From Serratia symbiotica (GTDB lineage: Bacteria; Pseudomonadota; Gammaproteobacteria; Enterobacterales; Enterobacteriaceae), in NCBI GenBank assembly GCA_900380265.1, contig LR025083.1:1116001-1180000 (forward strand): 64,000 nucleotides of DNA, written 5' to 3'. The number at the start of each line of letters is the position of its first letter. The first letter of the stretch is position 1. The notes beneath the pieces are model-generated. The model was not told where the DNA came from, did not search any database, and saw nothing but the letters and a program-made list of their open reading frames with translations. Positions 35,168 through 48,200 of the stretch are shown piece after piece. The position numbers and the translations under genes were made by a program.

Positions 35168-38100
35168 CTGGCTGTTGTGCGTCTAGTTGATCAGTACTAG
35201 CTGTAATGATTACGCCTGCTGGCCTAGATGTTTCATTGCCATTCCGATAGGTTTATGTCGAATATCAAGAAGTATTAATGTTAATTATGTAAAAATGAAT
35301 GAGTTGGATGGTTGTTTATCGCATTTTACCAGGTGAGCAAATAGAGAGTATAGGCAAAGTGAAATTTTCAGTCTGCTATAAAGAGTATTGAGTATGCTTG
35401 TTTTTTAATTCAAACTTTAAATAAATTAATTATTTTAAGTCAACTCTAGGTGCCGTTATTAAGAGATTTGTATTAACTGAGAATAATATGAAAGACCCTA
35501 GAAGTATTCGCTGGGTACGTGCCCGGCTTGTAGCAACCAGAATAACCAATGTTGCAGTTAGGATGAGTTAGACTTGTGAGCATGGCTGATGACTTGTAGT
35601 AATCGGTAGCTAAGTTAGTAACATCATCAATAATTTTCAGACTTCGCGTTGTCACTCATTCCTCACTGAACTAACCGATGCAAGATAACACCATTTGTCT
35701 TGCAGTTTCCAATGTCACCCACTACAAAGTTGTGCTAGATAATTAGCAAACCGCTAGTTCTAAAAAAATCTTATAAGCAGCAACAGCCCTCTTGCACCAG
35801 TTATAACCTGTTTAAAGACACTAATTGCTTAGCTAACTTGGCAAGCATTCCCGAGCTATAACCAACGCCAGAAAATCCATCTAAGCCATTTATTCCTCTC
35901 GACTTTCATATTACTCATACCTTATAATCGAGAGGAAGGTATTTATTAAAATACCGTTATGATCACGATCACTTAGTAAAGTTATAGGGTGTTTTGCTAC
36001 ACTATACTAGGCACTTTGCCAGTGGCGATCCCAGACAGCAAAGTGGTCATTATTGTTATCATCACTAATTTGAGGATCGCTTATGAAGCAGAAAGTAGGT
36101 CAATTATAACCATAGCACTGGTTCGCTAATATTTATAAAACTAAACGCTTATCAGAAGCGCGGGCAGCTCGGTTAGAAAGAAAATGCTACTTATATAATA
36201 GGCAAAATAAAATAACAGAACCAGCTATCACCGCACACTAAGTGTCTGGAAAGTGGTAATGGTGCAACTCAGCCTGCCCTAGAGGCGCTCCAGGTTAATT
36301 AGTGGCTTACAATCTTATATATGAGCGCAGCTCCCAGCATTCTTTAATGTAATATAAAAGCGTATTTAAAACTCACAAAAAAGATAGATCACTCGCTGCC
36401 AGAATATGCCTTTTTACCTTTACACTAACGCATTCCCGAAAATGACACTGCCATAGTTACGGTTGCGATGAATTAGTAATCACAACATGGGGTTAAACTT
36501 TCGGATTATTTTGATTTCCCTCTGGGTTCGCCTAGGCAATATCGGTGTTAATGCGAGAACCAAAGTCTGCCGCCGATACTATCAATCTATCACTGATTAA
36601 CACCTGTGCGTTTAGCTTGACCGCACTAATACTGAGACTGCCGGCCCTAAATTTAAGTTGATTTCCCCTCTAGAGAGGCGAAATCGAATCGTGGCTCGTA
36701 GCGGTCTTAGTTGGGTCAAGTCGCGTTTTAATCCTGACATGAAAGTAATATTAGAACTGAAGATCGGTGACTACATTAGTGGCTACGTCACCATTGGCAT
36801 TAAATCACAAAAGAGAAGTAGCTGAGATACATTGCCATATAACTCTCATCGAGATTACTACTATTCTATTTTATGTTTATGGCTGATACTGGGAAAGGAG
36901 GTATAGCGCGTGGACTATCAGTCCGTCTGCAATAAGCAAGCAATCAATATTGACGTTTATTTCTTTCTGTCAGAAATATACGAGCGGCGCATCGCAGACA
37001 GCTACTATTGTAACCTTATTTGGTGGTGCTTCGTGTTAGTAGCCAGGACTGGGCTCGACCAGTCACTTAAAACCATCTGATCTACCATCGCCAGTCGCCA
37101 CCCTACCGGGTCCCCAAACAAGTCAGATAACGATACCCGGAAATACACTAGCACCGCATAGTTGACTTCCGCCTTTCAAAATTAAAAAAGACAACAACCT
37201 ACACCTTGTCTATGGCGGGACGTACTGCCCAGTATTCTGATTCAGGTTTTATCTGTGCTAAGTTATTTCAGGAATACACAACTGCTAGAGGTAGTTAATT
37301 TTACTGAGTAACTCGCAGGAATTTCATCTTAGTTAGCTTTATGCGCCTGCTATAGAAAAGTAATTCGCGTTTCATCGATTCAAGCAGACTGAACGGATGA
37401 TTCTACACAAAATCTGGTTACTATTTATGTACACAGATGATCCCCCACGCCACGTAGTTATGTCTCTATGACAAACACGGCACTTTATGTGGGTTCGCAC
37501 TGAGTGGGTGCCACCTGGCAAGGTGGTGTTAGTAACTGATCGTGTTGGCAATAATGAACATAGTTCTGAACAAATTAAATTAGTCAGGATGATCGTTGAA
37601 TAATCAACACACAAATGTAATTAAGCTGGATCACCTGAACAAGGTCTATGTTACTTTAAATGTCGGAAGCTAGCGGTCGCTAATCAATATCCCTATTGCT
37701 TGCCTTTCGTCACAACGGAAGGCGACACAATACCTGTGGAATAGGCAACCTTGTTTGGAACAACCTCAGCATGAGGTTCGATTATGACATTTACGGCAAC
37801 TAAATCAAGCAGGGATAGAGGCGATTCATCTATGTGTCTATTGAGCTATGTAGAGTTAATAGAGGTTATTAAACAGTGTCTGGATGATCGAGATATCAGG
37901 ATCTCCCTAAGAAGCTTTAAAAGACTAGTCAGCGATAGCGTTAGTTGCCGCTTCTCCAGCTATGCTGTCCAGTGTCGTTACTCGCCTGGCATCATTGTTT
38001 AAATTATTTTTAGGTAACCGTACATGATAGTCTTCTTTCTTTAAGTGCGTCATCCACTAGAGAGTGTTTAATAACCACACAATTTTGGAAGCTTAGATTT

Positions 38101-41100
38101 GATCACCAACCCCTGCCTCGTTTTGTTGAGGTGGAATACTAAGTAGTTCAATCTCTATATCAACCGTTATAAAGACAACACCACCATTCACTCAAGATTG
38201 TTCACCTACGATAGAAGCTCTTGTATAAAGGGTGGGGGCCAAGCTCAGCGGATGACTATCCGGCATAGAAATAATGGAGTAGCTAGGTCAGTCAGACTGG
38301 TGCCGCTGTAAACCAAGACTAATCTACTACAGTGCGGCATGAGCGACGTCAATATTTATCGGATGCGTCTGGTCAATATGGAGTAGAATTGACAGATTAC
38401 TTCGCTAGGGCTTGGTGTGAATTGCCGTTATGTCAATGACTGATTGAATAATGACGGAAGATTTGCAGAAGGTGCATCGCCACTAACTAGTGGTGGATTT
38501 GGCGCGACTATTTCATAGGTCACTTAAATGGACGGAATACCCTTGTAGCTAGGAACAAGAAGTATAAAATTTTGATCAGAGTCACCCGAATAAATATATA
38601 CTGCGACTAGTACAGGACCCGAATAGGATTAAAAGTTTCCTCGCCCTTTTCTATCGAAAGACGTGCGGCTCAAAGTCGAATGGCAAGTTTGTTATACTGT
38701 GGTCTATAAAAGCGACAAGAAGTAACGCTACATATAACTTGTCTGGCCATGTCACTCTTTAGCGGCTTAGCAGCATTAGCGTAAGCTATATCGACGTGCG
38801 GGTGCTCCCACCTATACCGCCTTAGTAAGCTTCTTATACAGGCTGTCAGCGTGTCATCTTAGAAAGATTACTTATGCCCGTTCTCCAGCACGATATAGGG
38901 AGTGGTGGGAGAGCCGTCTAATTGCAGATATTGATCCATTATATAAGTTTGCAAACCTCAGCCAGAATCGGTGGAGTCAGCACCTTCCAATAGAAAGCTG
39001 AACAAATATCGGACTTTAGGTTGTATTTCCCTATGTCACTCACCTGACCAAGCATTCCTAGGACAGGTGGATGGAACCTGACGGAACCACCTGATTCAAG
39101 CACATAGCAGGCTATACAGAACCCGCAAGGATTACACTTGTCGGGCAGATATACACGGATTTTTAGTTACGCTTAATAGCGGCCTCCATATGAGCAATGT
39201 GATGAACAAAGATTTTTCTTTAGCGGTTGCCAAGAACATCCCAGCATCACAGTCTGACACGGCAATCAGCTTATCGGAGTAACCAAGACGAAAGGCTATC
39301 TTCTTGGCTAACAGTGACCCCTTATTATTATTTAAGAAGTCAGTCGACTCGCCAACCCTACCTGCGATATTGTCTACTGAGGGTAGCAAGTGCGGTCATT
39401 CTGGACCATGGCGGGTTTTTGATGGATCCCCCCCTCCACTCATTATTCATTCGCCGACAATGGCGAACTTGTGGATACGTAAGAGCACCGTTTCCGACAG
39501 TAGTCGAGTTTCGGTGATTGGAAGAAAGGAGAAAAACTATGCCGGATGTGATCGTATAACTAAAGATGGTCTATCTAGTGATAGATTCGACTGAATGTGC
39601 TCCGAGCTATGGCAGTTCACTTTAACAGACAAAATAACACTTAACAAAAACCAAGTCGTCCCACATACGGGCCAGTCACTTGCTGCTAGCCCAGACTGGT
39701 AAATACTATGTATTTAGGATTGAAAATGTGACTGTTAAGTGTGTTACAAGTTACTATTAGTGGCCGCTAGAAACATGTATCACTACGGATAGCACTACTC
39801 TCTATATTTTAAAGAAGTTGTTTTGTAGGTTGTCACTGACAGAACAGTGCTAAAAGCATAAAGAGGATGACAGGACTAACCTGAGCCTATAGAGTGCTGT
39901 CGAATAGCTTAAGGGAAAGCTTTCCAACGTCAGTTCGAAATGGTGTTAGCTAATATCAATGGATCTAGGCGGGCATTCCTAATCTCACTTACTTAATTTA
40001 ATTATTAGTATTTCTATCGCTTTAACTAAATAATTCAATATAACTCATTGAGTTTAATTGTGTTGTTTTGACTTATGTCAAGGTGTGACCACCCCCATAA
40101 TATCAATATATTAGCTTGTGATAATTATCTCGTCAGTACTTATCGCATTATCGCCATCCGCTTTTCAATTATTATATCTGTACGTATGCCTACTTAGGTT
40201 GTGCATTAAGGGAAGGGCAGTGGGATAAGCACAGTTGCGTTGCTATAGCGATTACTAAGGATTATTTAATCGGCGCTGTTCTAAATGCCAACTCCAGTAT
40301 GATAGCATGGCTAGGCGATTTTAAAAACTAATCAGCGTATTACCGTAGCTTATACTAAAAGCGATGGTACAATACGTAGATTGTTAACCGCGCTAACCCT
40401 ACCGGCAACTGGAGGTAAATGAGGAGTGCTATTAGAAACTTTATCTAAAATCAAATTGATTTATAAAACACAAACTATCTTAGACCGTAGTCATCAGCGC
40501 ACTAACATGATTATCGAGGTGCCGCAAGGTATTACTTACAAGCTAGTGGTTGATGCCGTTCCTCTGTAATGATAGTATATATTTATTAGGACAAACTTGT
40601 ACTTGTGATTTAATATCAATAGGATATTGGTACTAGCTATACAGTCGTACATGCTAGTTACCCACTTTAATAATAGGCAACTGAGTGTTAGCACGGCTAC
40701 ATTGACTGGAATATCAGCAATAATATGGCTGTCTGGTTAGACAGCACCTAGAATGCAATCAGGCGCTGTTTATCAGCATAGCTACGATAAACTGGATTGA
40801 TCCTGCGTAAAATATTTTAAATCCGAATGAGTCAAAGCTTTGATCTGCAGATTGCTAACTAATTATTATAGAGTGGAACCACTTAATTTAGAAATGAACA
40901 TGCACACGCTCTTGATCTGGCGTGTGGCAATAGTTAATCTGCACGATAGCAATATTGAATTGCTTGAGGTAAATTCATTTCATAACAATGTACAGTTGTA
41001 CTGAAGTTGAAATGAACCCCGCCGTTCTGTGCTCATCTTGCTAGCAGCTAAGATTTTTGGCGTACGTGTAACATCCTTAATAAGTAAATATTTGTGTTCT

Positions 41101-41231
41101 TTATAAGCATTCATTTTCATCACAGATAGTGATTGGTGTACTAGCAAGGTAATAGCGCCAGCGCTGGCTGCTAGCACCGGGAAGGTGAACAAAAGATAAC
41201 TATCAAGTAATCCATTAAACATAAGAGGCCT

Positions 41232-41257
41232 TTTTATACTGTTAAGTAACAGTATAA
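41232..41257. other. 12-bp inverted repeat
   Basis: TTTTATACTGTT and AACAGTATAAAA pair around a 4-nt loop. It is A/T-flanked on both sides and could act as a bidirectional terminator-like stem. No surviving gene is nearby. Confidence 0.55.
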
Positions 41258-41875
41258 AATACGAGTATTCTACTGTAATTAAGAATTATCTATGGCGTAG
41301 AACCATTAGCAATATTTTTATGGAGATCTTCAATACTCTATGAATTCAAAATATCACTCATGAAGAACTTGTTGATATTGGTGTGTCCAAGTACAGTCCG
41401 TTGTAAATATTTAGAAACGAATCAAGAAGATCTTACTTATATAACTTGCCAATAGGCTATTTGCTTGTGAATTTTGAGCTAGGAAGTGCATCCGACCCTT
41501 ATCGGATTCCCTGTACAGGTCGGTTGCTACACGCTTCTCCTGCCCTAGATTAACTGCAAGACCTACTCCTGACAGCATAGAGTGTTGGAGGAGTAGCGCC
41601 ATAAAGATGGTCTATCTCACTACGCCATCCTATTTCTAGGATCTTATCCCGTGTCTTTTCTCTCTTTTCGATGGAATCTGCAATCGCTAATTGTCATCCA
41701 AAAAAATAAAAACCCTAATAGTGAATTTTATTACGCATTGCAGTTTGATCATATCCGGACGGTCCTGTTACGTTCTACTATTATAGTAGTAATATTCATT
41801 ACATGAGTAATCCTGGTAATCGTGGTTTAGAGCTATAACATGACTAGACTCTATTGAGTCGCTATTAACCTGTCC

Positions 41876-41898
41876 TGATGCCAGGATTGTTTTTTCTA
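41876..41898 (+). terminator. Relic intrinsic terminator
   Basis: TCCTG and CAGGA enclose a 4-nt loop and are followed by TTGTTTTTTC on the plus strand. It has the form of a weak intrinsic terminator, but no gene upstream can be recognised. Confidence 0.4.
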
Positions 41899-44100
41899 AA
41901 ATTAGGAACAAATGGCAGTTTGTGAGGAGAATATAGTTCAGGCTATTATCGTAGCGTAAACGCTTTTATCATCAATATAATTACTATAAATAATAGCGTT
42001 GTTAGTGGAATTTACATAAATATTTAAGAAATTATAATTGGCGGTCCAATATGGACTTTGCTACAAAATAATACACCAAGTATTTTGACGTTTATTAAAA
42101 TTATGATCGATAATATTTCATGTATTGAGATTATATAAACTACCATTTTAAATTTCGTAACTGAGAGTAGCGGCGGTTAGTTTCTTGATCGAGAATCGTG
42201 GCTCTATTTCCACAACTATTTAGGGCTTATCTAAGATGCTTTGATACGGGTTATTTTCACTCTCAAGAACTTTATAATAAATGCGTAAAATATGAATTTA
42301 AAAATATTGAGCGGAATCCGAGCATTATAAGTATATGCCATTATCATTTTTCTCCAAAACCGTGTTGGGTTCCCGGCTATCAAGTATTCATGACACATAT
42401 AAAGAATAGAAAGCAGGCAATTCTCTTAGTAGGTTGATTGTGTAATTTTATTCATTCATATTGTAAAGGCGATTTCCTACTTACCAAATCAGGGAAACAT
42501 GAGGGTCAGGACTGGGCTACCTGCATAAAATCTTTATTTACAGTATGTATCTATAGTATAGATATCCCATATTCTGAGTTTGTCATGCCTTGCACCAATC
42601 AATAATAAGTGATAATCCATTTTAGGGATATGAGTCACAGCTCTTCGCTTATATTATTATTTATTTTTAACTACAGTGCTCTTTTATTTTTAACTGAAAT
42701 CTCAATTCAAGCAGGTCGCCTAATAGAATGGTGTTGTTCGTTACCTAACTAATATACGGATAGAGATGATTTCAGTAAAGTTGAAATCGGCGTACTCTCG
42801 CTAAGAGTAATTATACTATGCGTTATTAAATGGTAACACAATGAGATAACACTGTGCATTCGGGTTGATAAGTTTGGCACATAAATCATAATAGTTAATT
42901 AGCTTATTGTCAGGGATCACGCCTAATAAAGTTATGAGTCAAGCTTAAACTCTTAACTAGGGGAGAAGATACGGTACACGCAAAGCATGAAATACAGCTC
43001 GATCACGGTATAGCTTCTTTTGACATAAGAGCACTCTAATGAACGACTCTTAAGCTAATAACGCTTCTCGCGAGACGCGAGCAGGAACATGTAAAGCATA
43101 ACTTAACTCCTATCAGCGAGCAATACGCTTTCCGATTTTTGAACTAACTATAATCGTCAAACACAAGAGACGCAAAACTAGAACTATCTTTTTAAGATAT
43201 TAATAGAATGCTATTCATTCTATTCTTGTAAATCCATTCAGATTCAATATTAAATATAGGTATTAAAATCAATATAAATATAATAGGTTAACTAAACACA
43301 AATAATAAGGCATGCGTTATCTAGTGCCTTCCCATCTATAACGATCAAACCAATTGTTGAAATTTGTTTATAACCTATAAATCTAACTGATAACGGCCAC
43401 CAGATATCCGCCGGTCTTATCATCCTTTCTTGCTTTCGGCTTAAGACGAAAATATATCTGCGTTGGCTACTCATACTTCTAACGTGACTATGCCCGTAGT
43501 CAATGGTGGATTCCGGAGAAGAAAATCGCAAACACAGCTACCAAAAAGCTATACATATAGCTTTGATTTTACACTAAAGTCGGTTATGAAAGCTTTACTA
43601 TCAAGTTTCAGGATTGCCCGGTATAGCTATTCCTTACGCGTTACTAGTTAGTTGTAAACTATAAAACAATAAATATTTTAATATCATTACTAATTTTAAG
43701 ATCTTGATTAGAATAATCGAAGCCTGAGTGGCCTTCTAGTATCAAAGAGCTATAGCTATAGGATATCTAATCGAGTTTTAAAAAATAAAAGTAACTTTGC
43801 TCGATTGCTTCACGGTAAGCAATCCAGCTTAGTGCTGAAATACAACTTATCGCCGTTAAATCACTTTAAGTAGAAAAAATAGCCCCTTGGCACTGAAATT
43901 AATCATGCCTTGTTCAACATGCCAAAGTAGAGATAATATCATAGGGCTGTATCAGCGCGCTGTAGAAAGGTTAAAGAATATACAGTATGCATGGTAAGAT
44001 GATAGAAATCGCATATATCAAACTTGTAAAACACAATGTTCATACACATACGGAATTTAAGGTTTACCGCTGACCGGGGTAGGAGGACTATATTTTCAAT

Positions 44101-45200
44101 TAGCGGATAGCAAAGGGTACTCCATTTATTTTTACAGAAGGCACATCTCACCATAAAGGCTTGGATTTTATCCACGTAGATGCGGTCCGAAGGATAAGAG
44201 CATTTTTTAAAGCGTGGCTACACTGAAATATGGCAATGATACCTCTATCCATAAATTAGTCTCTCCTAGAGAGGTTTGCAAGTTGATGATGTGAATAAAC
44301 TCATGCCACCTTGTATTGTTACCCGAATTTTTCCTGTGACTTGCGGCTCGGATTGGTGCGGTTTCGTTCGTATCTAAATGGTACTAACCGCTATTGAGAG
44401 GAGTACTTAGCTAGGTGTTGTACCGGGCCACCCAAAACATCATCCTAGCTAAGCCTTTTAATTCGCCTTGGCACACAAAAAGAGCTTGGTTTTGTTATCT
44501 TTTTATGCAGCACCCTGCTGCACTTTCTGGCTTTCTCTGGTATCAAAGGTAGGCTCTAAGGTATTGACGCACGCATTGCGGTGCCGATATGTATTATCTT
44601 ACTGGCTTTATTTTCATAAAACCATTACTTGGCCTTAACTGTCAAGTCATTATGCGACTGTCTCGACAATTGAATCGCTGGCCATGATTGGTGATATCAC
44701 CATTGCCCTAGGCGGGTGCGATGGCCGACTTCCTGATCTCACCTGTTTGGGCTTTCTATTTCAAAAATAACAGGAATACGATTGGCGTACTAATGTCTCT
44801 ATTTTGTCGCTGAGTTTATGCACACCGATTGTCGATATTAAGCGATAATACACTCGGTGTGGCGGACATTTTAACCATTATGCCTTAGGACGCTAAGGTT
44901 AGCCTAGCGTTGTAGGATGCACCGCTTGTGTGTCAACGATCTGCCTTGACATTTCGTATTTCTTGGCATCATTAAGAGGTTAAATGTCTTATAGGAAACA
45001 AGTGGAGAATATACTAATATAGTACTAATAGTGCTGGTATTGTAGGCCGTTCCGCAGATTTTGCCGTGCTCGCCGGGTATTCCCGATGTTATCAAGCATA
45101 ATGCTTTGAATTACTATCTATTAAGCAGTATCTGAAATTATAAATGTCACCTAGTGCGACAAGGAAAGTGTAGGATAAAGTCGTCACTGTCGTTTTGCCA
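44101..45200 (+). pseudogene. NCS1-family cytosine permease-like pseudogene
   Basis: Four blocks align in order and at near-correct spacing with E. coli cytosine permease CodB. About 44346: ARIGAVSFVSKW then PLLRGVLS, against ARFSFGVKGSWLPSLLLGG. About 44533: FSGIKGRL, stop, GIDARIAVPICIILL, against FFGISALTVLSVIAVPAIA. About 44724: ADFL, against the substrate-binding ADFVRF. About 44853: LGVADILTIM, against LGMADISDVM. Distances between blocks are 63, 63 and 43 codons against 60, 67 and 38 in CodB. The blocks lie in different frames with several stops. The paralogue within the NCS1 family is uncertain, and limits are extrapolated. Confidence 0.5.
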
Positions 45201-48200
45201 GTAATCGCTTCTAATATTGTGCTGGGCTGTCGAAGTGGTTGCTGAATGAGGATATTAACCATCAACTAACTCTCGTGCGTCAAACTTTCTAATTAGTTCT
45301 TAAGCTAGCTTTTATTCGTCTGTGAAATCTGGCTATCACGCTAGACCCTTTGAATTATTGAGTTAGCTTCTATCTGTGCGAAGAAGCAAGGTTCTTGTAG
45401 AACAAGGGAGGAGTCTTTTATATATAAAAACCCAGGAGAGTGTTGATTAGGGTTAATTAAATTTGTTGAATAATCGGATTTTTAGTAAGACACAACTCCA
45501 ACACGCCGCAATGCGTAGGTTGTTAGCTTAGTTGCATTGGTTATGTTATCAGGAGGTCTCGCTATGGCCTACCCCTCTTACACCTGACTCTAGTAGTTTT
45601 TACGTTGAGTAAGAGCAGACTAATGGATTGGTTCTTTACCATGCAGCGCTCGCTATTAATACCCGGTTATAGAGCGATGGGCATAAGCATCACGTATTGC
45701 GGTCTTCATGCATCTTTGGCTACTAACAGTATCTTTCTGCGGTTGAAATCGCACTATATTTACAATAAACAATATTATTTATAGCAAACTTTATATTTCA
45801 ATGTACGATCTAAATATACACATTCTAGTGTAGATTATAATAACAACAGATAGACATAAGGATATTTAAGGGAATAAATTGATAGTAATCGCCGGTCAAA
45901 CCATGGCTTACTTATACATTTTGTGCGTCTTTTTTTGAAAAGTAAAATCAGGATGGCTATTCCTTTCTGCCTAATCTCAGCTAGTATCTGTTTACATCAT
46001 CAAGAGCTAGTGTCGGCTAGACCTATAATTTTTATGTTTTATATAACAGGTTAATTTAGAATCATGAATTTTAATATTAATCACCGGATATAGCTTTTAT
46101 TCTTATCACAAGGCTTGCCTAGATCTATTTTCTGACTTAAACGATTTATTTTCCTTGGATGTTACTATTTCATGTTGATTTTGTCATTTACATTAGCAGG
46201 AAGCATGCTTAACTATGTGAGATTCTTTTGTATTCTTTAGGATCGAACCTTTATTTAAAGGCATGATCTCGATTTTGGACTAATACTTACCCCCACTATG
46301 CTGACCACTCCAAGCAAACCCTCTTCGTAGCTTCTGCACACAAGCCTTCCGAACCTCTGATATCTTTATTCATGGTTAGTCAGAAACTGAAGGGGCTTGA
46401 TTAGGTACATTCGTGATTAGCATCTCTGGCATGTTTGAGGCGTCTATTCAATTTATTATGCCAGGCCATCGTATAAGCTTACGTGTACTAAAGCGCAGAT
46501 ATACCCTGAATAACCCGGTGCATCTGTAATCTTTAGTAGAAATGAGCCAGTAGGCATGGGACATATGAGAGGTGAAATTAGCAGCAATACACATACTGTT
46601 TTAAGATCTCCCTTTAGTTGATTGATATTTATAGTAATATTCAGCGCCTTTTTAATAGTAGCTTTTATAGATAATATATTCATAATATTGCTTGCATACA
46701 GCTGCAAGCACGATATTGGTAGTAGCTATAACACATTTGTCCGGTTGCTTATGAAGATCTTATTGATCTGCTTTTTATTAAAATCGCTACTATTGCTTTT
46801 TTTAGCTCAGTTTATACGCTTTTTACTTTATTTATTATTATCTCTGCCCGAGAAGCTCTTGATTAGCTATTGTCTGACAATGTGTCATTAATACAATTAA
46901 AGGCAAAATTTTCTAATTTCACTTGTCGTAATCCGCTTTCTGGCCGGGTTTTGGCATCTTAGTAACTAGTTGGTATAGTGATGGGATTCACTGTTAGCCG
47001 GATACTGATAAAATATAAAGGACCTGGTTGCGGTGGGCCGCCGTATTACTGGGTATTAGTATCAACAGCCGATATTGGTAGTAAGTCAGTGACTTCACCA
47101 GAATAGTTACTACAATATTACAATCTTGTAGGAACTAATGAAAACGCTCCCTTCACCTACCAAGACTGCGGAGATAAGTGTCAGGGAAATTGCACTTACG
47201 TGTTTTCTCTGTTACCAGGTACTCTTTTGAGTTACAAGGAAACCGCTTGGATGTTACCTTCTTAAAGAAGAATAAGCATTTCTACTATCTGTGATTTTCT
47301 ATAAAGGTAAATAGATTTACGCATCAATATAGCACGCGAGAAGGGTAAAATAATAAATAGTCCAGGAGATGCAGGGTATCCAAGGTTTTATATTCGTTAC
47401 CTTTCACCCGGTTAAGGGGAGTTCCTATGTAGAACGAATCACATAATTGGAGTAAGGACCCTGCCAGATGATATATGTATTTTCCTGCGAACATCTTCAA
47501 TAGAACAACTGGTTTATTATTTCCGTGTAGACAGGAACTAGTCTTGAGCTGCACTATCTTACTACTTAGTATCAAGCTTAATACCCGCTTTATTCGTTAA
47601 TATCAGGCGATATTTGGCCGCCTTATTTTTGCAGATCAATTTCACAGAATAAATATTATTTCACAAATTCGCTATAATATAATAACTTGGTGTATGCGTT
47701 ATATCTCATATCAGTCACAGCTGGTTAGTGCCTGAATAACAATTGGCGTAATTAGCGTGTTTCCAACCTTCTTGGGGTGGACCATGTACCACATGAATAG
47801 TTATTAAATAAACAATCCAAGCGTATACAACATTGGACTAAACTACCTAATTTTAAAATTTCTCAATTTGAAGTGGAAAGAGCATAATATTCGCGTATTG
47901 CTGAGTTATGTAAATTTTAACCTTCTCTTAACGGCGCGTAACTCCTAATAGCCTAAATTGACTTATGCCTTTCTAGGGAACAGCACATAAATACGATTTT
48001 GTAATAGTTCCTCACCTCTCAATGCATTCCTTGTGGAGTGCTATTAAAGTATATATTTGTTGTGATACCTAATCAGCCATGCAGCATGCTGCTACAATTA
48101 TTAAGTTTTATATTTTATATTATATGTGGAAGAAGAGATAATGCAATAATAACCGGAATGTGTGAATTTTGCATAGTAATGCAGTTGAAATCAATTAAGC

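Larger units (their letters stand above)
33501..44100. other. Decayed DNA, 10.6 kb without intact gene
   Basis: No intact gene. In E. coli letA (yebS) and letB (yebT) lie divergently next to msrC; on the plus strand near 33.6 kb and 38.45 kb there are short resemblances that I do not consider sufficient. Short coherent frames include 36721-36822 (NPDMKVILELKIGDYISGYV). Two palindromes lie side by side at 35132-35152 and 35152-35167. An inverted repeat of 10 bp occurs near 35894-35937 (TTCCTCTCGA). A terminator-like hairpin is at 41876-41898. Confidence 0.45.

Noticed and set aside
38440-38520. Possible letB (yebT) fragment (GASPL...GA)
   Set aside because: About a dozen similar residues, but flanking frames did not extend the match in either direction.
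39227-39594. Overlapping open frames on both strands near 39.2-39.6 kb
   Set aside because: Three frames are open at once, none has a recognisable motif or ribosome binding site; low-stop composition explains them.
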